Source of the DNA: Synanceia verrucosa
Lineage: Eukaryota > Chordata > Actinopteri > Perciformes > Synanceiidae
DNA: 64,000 nucleotides
NCBI GenBank assembly: GCA_029721515.1
Contig: CM056556.1
Coordinates: 26,124,169 to 26,188,168, forward strand
Reading direction: 5' to 3'
The notes below the pieces were generated by a model. That model ran no database searches. It had not been told where the DNA came from and saw nothing but the letters and a program-made list of their open reading frames with translations. This document shows, piece by piece, positions 36,201-47,520 of this stretch. Position numbers and translations under genes: made by a program. Positions within the stretch are counted from its first letter, which is position 1; the number at the start of each line of letters is the position of its first letter.

Positions 36201-39200
36201 TGCAGATGGAAGTATCATCCTGGCTGGTTATTATGTCTTTTTCCTGCTCCTTGGACAATTTAGTATCAGTGCAGACCTCTTTACTCATCTCTTTTTCTTG
36301 TTCTGTGTTCGACTTGGTAGCAAGAAATTCATCTTTATTGACAGTTGCACCCTTTTCCTCCACCGTGGTGAGGCAGATGGGTGAGATAGCGTCTTTAGAA
36401 ATGTCTCGCCCCTTTTCTTCTTTCACATCACCCTTGCTAATCAGTTCTTCATCCTTGGTGAGTTTAGAAGCAGTGGTGTCACCCTTGTCTGCCTCTTTTT
36501 CCCTCTGCTCATCTGTAAAAGGCTTGTCAGCAGAAGCATCTACCTTTCCCATCTCTTTTTCCTCTTTCTCATCTTTCATATCAGATGTTTCCATCTCCTT
36601 TTTCTGCTCATCTTTAGCAGATTCACTGATGACCATATCATCCTTCTTTACCTCTTTCTCAATCTTGTCTTTAACAGGTGCGGCATGAACCTTTTCCATC
36701 TCTTTCTCGTCAGCCTTTCTAGGACTAATATCAGAAAAATCATCCTTCTCTTTCAGAGTCTCACTGTCAGAAACATCATCCTTTTTAAGCTCCATTTCCT
36801 TTATCTCACCCTCGGCTTTGAGGTCAAAATCACCCTTTTTCTGCTTCTGCTCATCTTTGATTTGTTTGACCTCCGAGGCAACAATTTCCATATTAGCATC
36901 TGTGGTAGTTTTGACTTCAGGAGTGTGGTCCTTTTCAGACTCTTTCTGTTCATCTTTGCCTGCTCTGTCAGTGGTGAAAAGTTCTTTTGTGGCTGACTTT
37001 TCTTTGATGGGTTCAATGTCAGAGATATCATCTTTTGCTGCCTCTTTCTTTGCTTTCTCATCAGTGATGGACTTAGCTGCAGAAACGTCTTCCTGGGTGA
37101 CAGATTCCTGTTTTTGCTCATCCTTGATTTGTGGGACATCGGAGGTGTCATCCTTTTCTTTCTCCCGTTCCGCCTTGACAGTTTTAACTGCAGATTTATC
37201 ATCGCGATCATCGTCGTCATCATACTTATTATCGTCCAGGGGCCGACTCTCCCTCTCTAGAAGCTCACCTGTCACCTGCTCTTTAGCTTCTTTGACATCA
37301 ACCTCTTCGTCACCTTTTCCAGACGACACAAAGGGCTCCCTCCCTATCATGGGTGACTGAACATCCATTATAGACACAATGTCTGCAGGGGTAGTTTCTG
37401 CCTGTTTGCCTTCATCATTTAGCACTGATGAAGTGTCTTTTTCTGACTCCTTCATCACTGGAAGCTCTTTTATCTCCTTCTCAAGTGATTCATCCACAGA
37501 TATTGAAACTCCTCCTCCACGCTGATCCCCTTTCTGTTTGTCAACATCTTTTTGCGTCTCCATTTCTGCTTCATCCGTCGTTTTGGTTTTGTCTTCGGTT
37601 GCTGTGACGACATCGAGGAGCTCCTCCAAAGCAGGGAAAACCTTCATCTTGTCTTCCACTGGTGACTGACGAAGAGGAGAGTGAGCTGCACTCGATGGTC
37701 CGGACTGTGGAGGGGAGGCCATTTTCACAGTGATATCATCTGGGCTGAAGCAGCGCTCTTCACTCTCTGAGGTCACTGAGTCTGATCCAAAAGGTCTGGT
37801 AGGAACCACAGATGAAACCTCTTTAGGTGTAACTGCATCTATGTTTTCCTCCTCAACTGGTAGGTGGACTGGTTTGGTGTCTTGTGTAGAAACTGGAGAC
37901 ACTGAGTCAGCAAGCCTTTCCATGTCTGTCTCTTTGCCGTGGACTAACTGGGTTGAAGCGTAGCCCTCCTGAAGTTTTTCAAGTGAAATATCAACATTAG
38001 GAGTTTGATCTTCTTCTTCTTCTTCTTCCTCTTGGGCCTCAGGTGCTTTATCTGGAGTCTTTACTTCTACAACAGGAAGCTGCAGGTCATCAGACGGAGA
38101 CTTGGATTGTTTGTCTTCTTCTAAAGATGGTGGTGAGAGAGTTCCTGCAGAGAGCGGCTGCTCTTTGCCTTGGGTGGCATCAGGTGGGGTTGACAGAGTA
38201 ATGGGGCTTTTAGGTGGTTCCTCGGCTGGAGGTGCAGCGACGGATGCCACAGATTGGTCTTCGGCGATAGAAGTAGGGAAGGAGGACACTTTATCGTACT
38301 CCGTGATGGATGTCGCAGAGGACACATGCTCCTCTTCTGCCAGAGGAGCAGTGATGATGTTGGTGAAAACAGAAACCTGCTCCTGCACACCAGAGATGAA
38401 ACCTTTGTCGGTCACGGCGGCGGCTTGCATCTCCCTCATGCCGTGAATGTTTACAAATGATCCGGTCTGATCTGGAACAGAGACGTCGTAGGTGCCGACG
38501 TCATACTGGAGGTGGGGTATTCTCTCTTCTGCCTCCTCGTGGATCTCCTCGTCAGAGATGGTCTGCTCGGTCTCTGAGTAGCCGGGGATGGTCTCGTCTT
38601 GGATGTAGGAGATGGGTTCAGCTGCAGCGGCTCCTTGAACTACGGAGGTGATGGGAGCCGTGGCCCCGCCGACATGTGACAGGTAGCCCTCCTCTTCCTC
38701 TTCCTCTTCAGCTGCAGTCAGCATTTCAGTGGTTTTTCTTTCAAGGACCATTTCCGCCTCAGCTGCATGTTCAGGTTTGATCTCTTCATCTGCTATGACA
38801 TCTAAATCTTCAACCTCCTCCAGTTCGGCTTTCTCCACCGCTGCCTCCTCCTCCTCCTCAGATAAAATCTTTTGTTGCTCCTCTTTTGTCACTACCTTAG
38901 CTGAGAGATTTTCTGATTTCTCCATTTCTTCTAACTCATGTTTCCTTTCAAGCCCATCATCCTTTTCCTCCTTCCACTTTGCTTCATCTTCCTCTTCACC
39001 TATTCCCATATCTTCTTCCACCTCCTCTTCCATTTTCTTTTCAGCAGCTGGCGTTTCTTGTTTCTCCTCTTCTTCGTCCTCATCCTGCGTTGCTGCTCCT
39101 TCATCCTCAAACTTTTGGCCTTCTTCCATTTCTCTCTCTTGTGTCAACTCCTTGTCATCCACTGCAGCTTTTTCTGCCGGGGCTGATGGCTCACTTTCAG

Positions 39201-42069
39201 ATGGGACTTCAGGTCCAGGTTCTTGTGCTTCCTGTTTCTCTTGGGTAAGGTTTTGTACTGTCGGCTCAGAGCTGTCTGCAGGCTCAGCCGATGCAGCTGC
39301 AATTTCAGCTTGTTTCACATCTTCAAAATCCTTGGTGAGGTCTTCAGGGGTTGAGAGAACAGACGTGCCCTCAGCAGCTCCATTCTCTATTGGTTCAGGT
39401 TGAATAATTTCGGCTTTTGGCTCATCTGACTTCGGCTCAGCAGGTAAAGCTTTTGCACCTTTGACTTTTCCGGTCTTTGCTTTACTTGATGCTTTAGCTT
39501 TGTGTAACGTCTTCCTGACTTCTGGTGTGAACGGTTTCAGGTCAGGCTTTGTAATTTTTCTCACCTCTGGTTTGGACGTGTCTTTCTTTTTGTCGTCTTT
39601 GGACTTTGTGTCTTTCTTTTCATCTTTTTTAGCGGAGTCGTCTTTCTTTACTTTCTTGATCTCTTTCTTTTCCTTGTCCTTTTTCTCATCCATCTTTGAC
39701 ACCCTTTCCTTCGGGTGCTTTTTCAAGGATTTCTCTTTCAGGAGTTTTTTCTTTTCTGGGACATCACTTTTAGATTTTATAGTTTTAGTAGGTTTCTTCT
39801 CCTCTTTTTTCTCCAGTATATTTTCCTTGACAGAGTCACTCTTCAACTCTGTGGCAGCTGACACATCGTCTTGTCCCTCGTTTTCTTTCTTTGAAGCCTT
39901 TGCAGTGGTCTTCAGGGAGGACTTGAGACTCTCTTTGCTGTCTGTTCTTTGTTTTAACTTGGTTTGTTTTATAATGGAGGGAGGAGCTCCGGAGGCAATA
40001 TCTTTTTGTGTGGCTACAGGATAGCGTAAGAAGTCAAGGTGCTTTAGTTTTTCCAGGCCCTCTAGGATCTTGTTTTGTGGTGCGTTCCCAGGGAAGAGCA
40101 CTCGGATGATCTTTTCTGCAGGGTTAGCAGGAAGCCAGACGACTAAGGCTGTAACTGATGTCAGGTAGGGCACAGAGATCTCACCTTCTTTCCCATTGGG
40201 CAGCACAATACCAGTTTTGGCCTTGCTGTTGCCGGCCCACTTCTGCATTAAAAACTGCATCTCTTTGCTGTCTTTGACAGGGTTGAGAATATACATGTCT
40301 AACCTGCCCACTCCCATCTTGTGGAACAGAGTAATGGGCTCAATGGTGTTGCTGACCACTCGAAACAAAGGCTCCGGTTTGATTCCCAGTTTGTTTAGAT
40401 ACTGCAGGGTCAGGGAGGCCTCTTCGATGCTGCGCTTCACTTTCAGATTAGATTCGGGCATTCGGAGCTTCTCCGGCACATTGAAGAAAACCACACCTAG
40501 TTCAGGAGAGATCATGTTCTTCATCCAGTCGCTGTAGTTGGTGGAGTCTTGAGATCGCTCCTCTTCCTGCTCTGCTATCTTCCTCTGGAGAAGCCCGTTG
40601 ATCCCTGGGAGATTGTCGGCGCCGATGTGTGTGAGCAGAATCGAGTCGATGCGGTCCAAGTGGCGAACAAGCTTCCAGAAGCATGACTTTCGCTCGGAGC
40701 CTCCATCCACTAAGATGTTGAAGCCGTTCACAGCAAAGAGAGCAGAGTCCCCTCGTCCACCTGGAAAGATGTAGCAGCATGGCTTGGACAGCTTCAGGAA
40801 GCCTCCTGACGTGGGCGGCTCCAGGAGGTCGAAAGGTGAGGGGACGTCCACTGTCTCAGAGATGTACTCTGTGAACTCGGTGACGCCCTCCATCTTGGGA
40901 AGAACAGACTCAGGATTTAGTTTGTACTCCAGAAAGTCCTGCAGGGTCTGCTGCTGTCCCAGGGAGCTCCAGCCCACCTCCCCACGGCAGGACACAGTGA
41001 GTGTAGCCTGCTGCTTGGGGGCTGCTGTGCCCAGTAATTCACTGACCTGCAGGGGAAACACACCAGTCAGGACATGTGGAAAACATACACCGATCATAAT
41101 AACATTACAACAAAACGTTCTTTTGATGCTTTATATGTCCCAGGAGCCATGATGAAGAGATGATCACTGTTATTTTATCTTATGCCTGATAACAATAAAG
41201 TCGTCCAGCAGACAATCAATCTATGTCAATGTGTTAAAGATTTTTGCAAAATAAAATGTATCTGCAGTCATCTGTCATATTCACCCATTCTGAAACACTG
41301 AGACCCATTCATGTAAATGCAGGACACATTGTGTTGGATGACATTTGTCTCACCCCAGGATCAGCAAAGACACGTGAAAAGGTCTGGTAGGTGAAAACCC
41401 CAGTTTGGAGAAGAAGGCCACCGTGATCTGGGCTCTGTCCACTCAGGACCAGAAGCTTGTGTCCTGCTGAGTCTGTGACTAGAGACTGGATCTGGGACAC
41501 ATCGACGCAGAAAGAAAGGGAGGGGACAGAGGACAGTTAAAGGAGAGACAAGACTGCTGATTTAACATACAGAAAGAGCTAAGAGATACAAAGGCTGACA
41601 GTCTTTTTTATTATTCTATATCCTTAATGTGAAGGAGGTTTGGTCTGTAATAAAAATAACTGAAAATAACCTATATATAATAACACTAATCATAACAAGC
41701 CATTGAATGTCTGGCCAGATTTATGAACTTTTTTAAAGTTTACTTTGATCCGATAAATCCTGATTGAAAGCATACTTTGGGCTATTTTTTAGATTTAATT
41801 TATTCAGGAAAGGTTGTAAAATAAATAAATGTAGAAAAACAGGAATCTAAACGAATCCTTTCAAGCAAGTCGGACTTATTATTTTTGTCTGGGCTCACAT
41901 TTATGTTGGTGATAAGTTAAAAAAAATACAGAAACTATATTATATGAATATGGATATATACCACTTTTGAGTATAAAAAAATTTACCTCTGATATAACGG
42001 TGTCTTCTGAGGGGTTGACCAGGACCACGGTCTCTAGGACATCACTTCTGTGGTGGAGGATTCTTTGTC
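27093..42069 (-). CDS. map1a: MAP1A, microtubule-associated protein 1A heavy chain/LC2 precursor (5' end missing)
   Basis: MAP1A binds and stabilises microtubules in neurons and is cleaved into a heavy chain and light chain LC2. Exons in gene order: 42069-41987, 41491-41354, 41046-29700, 29618-29386, 27248-27093; all borders and phases agree, giving about 3,980 visible residues. The conserved MAP1 N-terminal region includes ILHHRSDVLETVV, HKLLVLSGQ, FDLLEPPTSGGFLKLSKPCC and SILLTHIGADNLPGINGLL. A Lys/Glu/Asp-rich segment follows (about 39.5-39.8 kb). MAP1A-type motifs are DETIPGYSETEQTISDEEI (about 38.55 kb) and SPDDITVKMASPP. Next come a very long charged repeat region (about 34.5-37.2 kb) and DVPPETEECPSITAE. 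The LC2 end is ASSSTVVMQDESFPACKIEF; EF rather than EL favours MAP1A over MAP1B. A Met at 40893 (MEGVTEFTEY) matches the classical mammalian start; from there the protein is about 3,860 residues, longer than the roughly 2,800 I recall for human. The first coding exon(s) were not found. Confidence 0.96.
27400..29190. repeat. Degenerate AT-rich tandem repeat in the last MAP1A intron
   Basis: Units of roughly 35-40 bp of the type TTTTCAACATACTATACAAT and GACTATTTTTCATG recur, with decay, across most of the intron. The SINE at 28380-28743 is inserted in it. Motifs such as CATACTATA, ATGAC and TTTTTCATG recur in the same order. Confidence 0.75.
28380..28743 (+). mobile_element. tRNA-derived SINE, copy 2
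   Basis: The element begins GGGCGGCACG, has an A-box-like TGGTGTAGTGG (28392-28402) and a B box GGTTCAAATC (28436-28445), and ends ATGGATGGATGG. A perfect 12-bp direct repeat TACACAGGGACT flanks it (28368-28379 and 28744-28755). The split A/B box promoter and the duplication show Pol III-type retrotransposition. Confidence 0.85.
29386..29618 (-). CDS. map1a: MAP1A exon (LC2, GPPIYVDLAYVPNHC)
   Basis: The acceptor TTACCTCCAG precedes CT AAC AAC. The exon encodes SSAVPPGPPIYVDLAYVPNH, FFKRVRAAYYVVSGNDAGSG, and LDALLEGKAQWGSNLQ, ending in phase 0 at GTATTT. This is the conserved light-chain fold. Confidence 0.95.
29619..29699 (-). other. map1a: 81-nt stop-free MAP1A intron
   Basis: The intron has a multiple-of-three length and no in-frame stop, so retention would add 27 residues (VLTSLHTAAQILFSLSNDAS then YLCLPPA) without changing the frame. 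Homology across the join (GVKSS...SSAVPPGPP) supports removal. Confidence 0.8.
29700..41046 (-). CDS. map1a: MAP1A giant coding exon (11,347 nt)
   Basis: The acceptor TTTCCCCTGCAG precedes GTC AGT; the exon ends TCA G at donor GTGTGT (phase 1). It is 3,782 codons without a stop. It carries the second half of the conserved N-terminal region, the Lys-rich segment, the acidic and KEKE-like repeats, an Asp/Glu run at about 32,760-32,815 and the heavy-chain/LC2 boundary region. A single giant exon of this kind is also typical of mammalian MAP1A and MAP1B. Confidence 0.96.
41354..41491 (-). CDS. map1a: MAP1A exon (HKLLVLSGQ)
   Basis: The acceptor TGTGTCCCAG precedes ATC CAG. The exon is 46 codons in phase 0: IQSLVTDSAGHKLLVLSGQ, GGLLLQTGVFTYQTFSRVF, ADPG, with donor GTGAGA. 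Matches the ITDAARHKLLVLTGQ segment shared by the MAP1 family. Confidence 0.92.
41987..42069 (-). CDS. map1a: MAP1A exon (QRILHHRSDVLETVV)
   Basis: The minus-strand acceptor CTCCTTCAG precedes GA CAA AGA. Two bases complete a codon from an unseen upstream exon, then QRILHHRSDVLETVVLVNPS and EDTVISE follow, with donor GTAAAT. It parallels the LHHRSDVLETVVLINPSDE region of other MAP1 proteins. Confidence 0.9.
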
Positions 42070-42883
42070 CTGAAGGAGAAGATTGAAAACCGACTGTTAG
42101 AACTTAAATCTGAGATTAAAATTAAGATTAAGATTCATCTCCATCAAGATGAAGGTTGGCGCTCAGCCTTGGTGGCCTGACATCCACACCTGATCTGGAA
42201 AACCACTTTGAGTCACATGTGCAGAGAAACAGGTCAACCTGCAGAACGTACTGTGGAGCCCAGTTCCCATACATCCTCATGCATATTCATCATAATTAGG
42301 CATCAGCACTTAATTCAACTCAGGGGTGATGTTAAGCCGTTAATTCCCTTTTGTTTCAGCACAGATGCGGCCGCTAAATTTAGAAAGGTCTAATAATAAA
42401 GTGACTCCATCATCCAGAGCTTCAGTGCGTCCCATGAGTTTGCAGCACTTTGGGGGGAAATCTGGGCTGTCAACAAATGTTTTCTATGAAAAAAAACACA
42501 CTTATTTAATCATCTGACTCAGATACTGTGGTGTAGAAGGACTGAGACATTATGAACTTAGAGAGGAGGATTGTCAACAGTTAAGGAAAAAGGAAATTGA
42601 TGAGAAAAGTAATTTCAGTCATTAAAGAACAAACTCAGAGCAGTCCAGACCATCTGTGAGTCAGAGCAAGAAGCACCCGATGAGTGAATTACTGATGATA
42701 ATCACATCTATATCATCTGCTCTCAGCTCACAGTATTTCATGCTTCCTCTTATTCTTCACTGAACCAGAAAATCATGAGCTGAATTCATTTGATGTTCAA
42801 CCACATTCTCCTCGTCTTGCAAAAAAGCAGTGAGTTTTTCCTAAATTCAGACCATGAATGAAAAAGCTGTATTTCATCTCATC

Positions 42884-42958
42884 ATGCTAACATGCTAATG
42901 TTTAGCAGGTATAATGTTTAATTGCTGTAGTTTGGACAGTAAGCATGCTAACATGCTT
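42884..42958. repeat. GCTAACATGCTAA repeat
   Basis: CATGCTAACATGCTAATGTT near the left end and GCATGCTAACATGCTT at the right are copies of an interspersed motif familiar from fish genomes. Short and without clear ends. Confidence 0.4.
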
Positions 42959-43009
42959 AAACACAAAGGAGAGCTTAAACTTTCATATATGAACCAATTA
43001 TTTCCCTCC

Positions 43010-43160
43010 CAGTCCCAGCTACCAAAATGGGCGAGGGTTGCATCAGGAACGGCATCCAGTGTAAAAAAAAAACAAAAAACTAAAGGCAAGTCTACACGCA
43101 GATCATCCCCTGTGGTGACTCCGGAAGGGAGCAGCCAGAAAGGACAACGACAACAAGCAT
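43010..43160 (+). repeat. Retroelement 3' fragment
   Basis: GGGCGAGGGTTGCATCAGGA, CGGCATCCAGTGTAAAA, GCAGATCATCCCCTGTGG and GGGAGCAGCC follow the order of the 3' end of common teleost non-LTR elements. Truncated; the family was not checked. Confidence 0.5.
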
Positions 43161-43552
43161 CATCACTGATGAGAGAAAGAAAACACTGGTTTTCCTCCTC
43201 TGACTGTGGCATGGGCTGAAGGTGTCACTGCTCAGGAGGATCTGACACTTCAGCAGATCTGAGCACAGACGAGATGACGAAGCTGTAAATCCACTTTGAA
43301 GAGAAGCTTTGACCTTTGACCTCCTGCTGCTCCTCAGGTGAAACAGAGGAGGAGAGGCTGCTTCAGCTGCCGCTGACACTGCAACAAGGAAGACACTGGA
43401 GGTCTGTGTGAAAACCACTGCTGCTGGTCTCAGATCAGCCTCAGTTCACTTACAGGTCACTGACCTTTAACAGGTCTTATTACACCTACAACCTAGAACA
43501 GGACCGCTGCTTTTCATGATTTTTTTTATTTATCAATGATGTCATTTTGTGA

Positions 43553-43760
43553 ATTAATAGAATAGAATTACTTTATTGATCCCAACCTGGGAAAATATTT
43601 TGCAGCAACAGCAAGAAAAACAGAAAAAGCTATTTAAAAAAGAAAAAGTATTACTACATAAAATATAATTAGAGCAACATAAAAAGTATTAAAATGTATA
43701 TGCAGATAAAAGATAATTATGACCTATGATTGAATATTTATAGTGCAAATAAAACAGAAA
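43553..43760. repeat. LINE-like fragment (reverse of 3' tail)
   Basis: AGAATAGAATTACTTTATTG then ATCCCAACCTGGGAAAAT is the reverse complement of a widespread teleost non-LTR 3' end; the AT-rich sequence to about 43760 continues in the same style. Confidence 0.55.
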
Positions 43761-44328
43761 AATAACCGTTAAGTTCATCAGACAATTCATCAGAGACTAT
43801 TATAATTGTTTTTCAGTAAAAAAATAAATTAAAATAAAATATTCTGTTGTTCAAGCCTGGCAATTATTAAAAAATGCTGATTTTCCTCATCTGAACAATA
43901 AAGTCAATTTAATGTGCAATTACTGTTGTGTTTAATTTTTACTCCCTGAATATCATTGTCGTCTATAGCGTGTACATATCCATCCCTAAACTTACTTCAT
44001 TTTATTATATTTTCGTGTGCTATATATTAACTATTTCATGTGTTTCATGTTGCTAAATTGTCTTTTAGTGTTTAACAACAAAGAAAATGACAATAACAAT
44101 ATATTCTTAATGATTTCACATCGCTCCAGGAAATCCTGATGAGCTGCAGGGATGACATATGAGGAAGTTAGCATCACCCTGGTTATCTTTCCTTTGGATT
44201 TTGAATTATAATCTGCACAAATAAACAGCAACCAACAAGAAATTGTATTTTTTAAAGACATGTAAAAACTCACGAGAGGAGTATTTTGACATATTTTATA
44301 TTGTAGAACATTAAAATGCCATAGAAAG

Positions 44329-44330
<2 letters not shown>

Positions 44331-44379
<49 letters not shown>
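44331..44379. repeat. (AT)n microsatellite
   Basis: Uninterrupted AT dinucleotides for 49 bp. Confidence 0.98.
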
Positions 44380-44381
<2 letters not shown>

Positions 44382-44700
44382 GTATAATCATTTGTTTGTA
44401 TCTTCTTTTGTATGTGTAAACCATTCTGTTAACCCTGAACTCTGTAAATTGTACTAAATAAGAAGGAAACTACAGCTCTATGATGACAGTCAGTCTGGAG
44501 GCCGTGGAGCTGAAGCCTCCTCAGGCAGGACGGCATCTGTTGCTCAGCTTTAATGTGTTAAAGAGTCCTTTTGAAGAGTGACATGTTCAGCCAAGATGCC
44601 GTCGTGTATGCATCACTGTGGTTTTCCTTCTCTGGCATCCAGACATCATCCTTTCACATGAAGCCAACAGTATCTTTTCAAAATATACACACCAACTGAT

Positions 44701-45289
44701 GATTTTTACGGAAGCCGAGAACGGCCTTGCATTCATACTTTTTTCTTACTTCGTTTTCCCGTGATAACGAGATAATTTTAATCGTTTTCCCGTGATAACA
44801 GGATAATTATCTCGTTATCACGGGAAAACGAGACCTTGTTTTCTCGTGATAACAGGATAATTTTCTCGTTATCACGGGAAAACTAAGTAAGAAAAAAGTA
44901 TGAATGCATGGCCGTTCTCGGCTTCCATAAAAATCATCCATGACAGCAAGGCATAATGCTATTTCAGCCTGCGTGAGTCCCTGATTGAAAAGATGCGTGA
45001 TGTGGCGATCAACATCCTCCTGCTCCGACGACATTGCTGCACTGAATGACGTTTCCTGCAAAGATCTATTTATTTATAAAATTATCTCGTTATCTCGGGA
45101 AAACAAGGTCTCGTTTTCTCGAGATAACGAGATAATTATCCCGTTGTCACGGGAAAACGAGGTCTTGTTTTCCCGTGACAACGGGATAATTATGCTTTTA
45201 TCACAGTAAAACGATTGAAATTATCGCGTTATCACGGGAAAGCGAAGTAAGAAAAAAGTATGAATGCATGGCCGTTCTCGGCTTCCGTA
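44701..45289. mobile_element. Compound foldback element with a transposase-like N-terminal remnant
   Basis: The left arm (from TACGGAAGCCGAGAACGGCC at 44707) recurs inverted twice: about 44880-44938 and 45205-45289. Left versus right gives terminal inverted repeats of about 80 bp with few mismatches; left versus middle forms a separate hairpin of about 235 bp. Around ten copies of CTCGTTATCACGGGAAAACG, alternating in orientation, fill the arms. Between middle and right arms a minus-strand frame (about 45050-44920) encodes MSSEQEDVDRHITHLFNQGL then TQAEIALCLAVMDD, which looks like a helical N-terminus of a transposase or integrase-type protein. No clear target duplication was seen. Confidence 0.75.
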
Positions 45290-45384
45290 GATTTCTACTT
45301 CTTTTTTTTAAATCTTCTTATCATATCAGCTGATGCTCTAACTCAGTAAAGTGCCTGGTTTTAAAAAGCCGTGCATATCATTAG

Positions 45385-45640
45385 CAGGGCTGTCGAAGTT
45401 AACGCGATTAACCAGCGGTAATGCGTTAACTTGTGCGATGGTAACGCTACTTGGATGTGCTGGCAGGTCATGAAGCAGAACTCCATTCAAAAAATCAAGG
45501 AAACTAAAAACACAGTTGTAACTAACGATCAAACATGCTGATAAAATTAGATTAACCATCTTTTCTGAATCTGTCCAAGCTTCTCCTGGAATTCAGCAAA
45601 CAAATAATCCACCAAAGAGCATCGTTAAAGTATTAATTTG
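45385..45640 (+). repeat. Interspersed repeat, copy A (inverted relative to 52.4 kb)
   Basis: It starts GCAGGGCTGTCGAAGTTAAC and contains TGCTGGCAGGTCATGAAGCA, AACAAATAATCCACCAAAGA and other blocks found reverse-complemented at 52360-52570. Mobile-element remnant of unknown family. Confidence 0.7.
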
Positions 45641-47520
45641 TATGTGAAATAAGGAAGTAAGGAAAAGAGAGAGAAAATGGAAATAGCTAGTAGCCCTAAT
45701 AGGATATGTCATTGATATGGATTAATTAGCGTATGTTAATGTGCTAGTTTCAACAGCTCTGATCATTAAGTTAACTGAGTGTCGTTGAGAGTCAAAAATT
45801 TTTTCTAAAAAGCCTCAGGCTGAGAGGAATAAAACCAGACAAGAAAACTTTACGAATTACGAACCAATCAAATTATCCATTAACTGTAGTTCAGGGTTTG
45901 ACTTGATTTAATGACTATAATATCTCTAATTTCAATGTACTTTTTAGTTTTAATTTGCAAAGAGCAGTCCATTATCCTATAATTTACCTCATCGTGTAAA
46001 AAATCCCTTTGAATACAGCAAAACTAACAAAGCAGGACAGAAAGGTCAAACAGGACAAAGTACTGTTAGAGACTTTTTTCAGGCGAGGATGAATTCACAT
46101 TTGATGGACTACAGTGCACATGTTTATGGAGAAAAGCAACAGTGCAACAGTGAGACTTGTTCATGTGTTTTTAATATTTCTGGTGCATGACAAAAATCAT
46201 ACATCATGTAACATGAACATGACCTGTCTCTATGACCTGATCCAAAAAACACAAACTAAATCAGACAGCTGCACGATCCATTTTCTGGACAAAAACTCTC
46301 TGTGGCGGTGCACAGGCTGGATGTCACACTTCTGTCCGTTGACTTCAGGATCTTTAGAGCTTCACTTTGCACTTTTGCACGACTCCTCTCAGGACCGCCA
46401 GGCCCAGAGGAAGGAAGGTCATTCGTCAGACAGGACTCAGTGTTTCTGCTCATTCCAGCTCTTCTTCAGCTGACCTGCTTGATATAAATATCCTCGTCTG
46501 AACTCCCAAAACGAGAACGCTCCGTTTAAAGGCGACTAAAACGGAGCAGTGATCGACCGAGGCCCAGCCGCTGCACTGCTCCAGATAGCATGTCCCACAT
46601 TTACAGCAGGAAGTGGGATGGTGAGCGGCTTCAAGGAATTCAAAGACAACATGGAAAACATCTCAAGCAGTGGACGGACTTCAGCACGGCTTCATATGCA
46701 GAGGAGTTTTACTAACATTCAGTTTAATATTGAAATTGGAGAACAAACGTTAAGGTTTGGGGATCAGTTTCAGCAACATGCCACAAAGTACGACACCGAG
46801 CTGAAGATGATTCAGCACCAAGGACAGCTCCTCTTTCAACGTAAACGTCATAATTGTAATTTAAAGTGAGACAGACAGCCAACATCCTGTCCTAAATATA
46901 AAACCAGTGAGCATCAGGGTGGATGCTGTTGTGCTGTGAAAGCCGCCCACATCAGCACACACACGTATACAAACCAGCATTTAATGTTGTTATGATGCAA
47001 ATTTACAGCAAAGAAAATGTTACAGCCAAGACGATTAGAAGACTAGTGAGAAAAGAGGTCCATACTTTTTCCTCCAAAGGAATGAGGATCCACCTTCAAG
47101 TCATATATGACATATATACAGTGTAAATACTGTACATTTATAGAGCTGTACTTGACAGTATTACTGACTACCAAAATATATTTAATGTTCCTGTAATGGT
47201 TAATCCTCCAGTATGTTCAAGCTCTTTAATCAAAATCATATCTTTAATGCTGAAATATTATTATTTGTTGTTATCCAGGATCCAGGAATTATCCGGGAAT
47301 TTTCAAATTTAATGTTTCATGAAATGACTGTTATTTCCTGAACAGAAAAATGTGTTTTAGTGGTTGTTTGTTATTCTGGATTAATTCCAGTGTTCTGGAT
47401 CAAATTTAGGTCTAAAAAGGTGAATTTAAATTCGTCACTCCTGTTTAAAATGGTGAAGAGTAGAGAACTCAGTGAGAAAGAAAGAGTCTGAACAAACCAG
47501 AGTTTTTTTTCTCGTTTATA

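Noticed and set aside
35717..36688. Plus-strand open frame of 323 codons, Ser/Phe/Leu-rich
   Set aside because: It is the antisense of the MAP1A charged repeat region; GA-rich codons on one strand give TC-rich open frames on the other. Same for the other plus-strand frames between 29.6 and 41.1 kb.
42895..43219. Overlapping frames on both strands, including HFGSWDWEG on the minus strand, checked against the MAP1 GIRSWD motif
   Set aside because: The sequence is a retroelement 3' fragment, and the surrounding residues do not fit MAP1.
44780..44860. GATAACAGGATAAT resembling the I-SceI homing endonuclease site
   Set aside because: It differs at about four of 18 positions and is explained by the repeated unit of the foldback element.
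46549..46869. Plus-strand frame of 106 codons (GFKEFKDNMENISSS...)
   Set aside because: No splice signals, homology or codon bias; plausible by chance in DNA of this composition.
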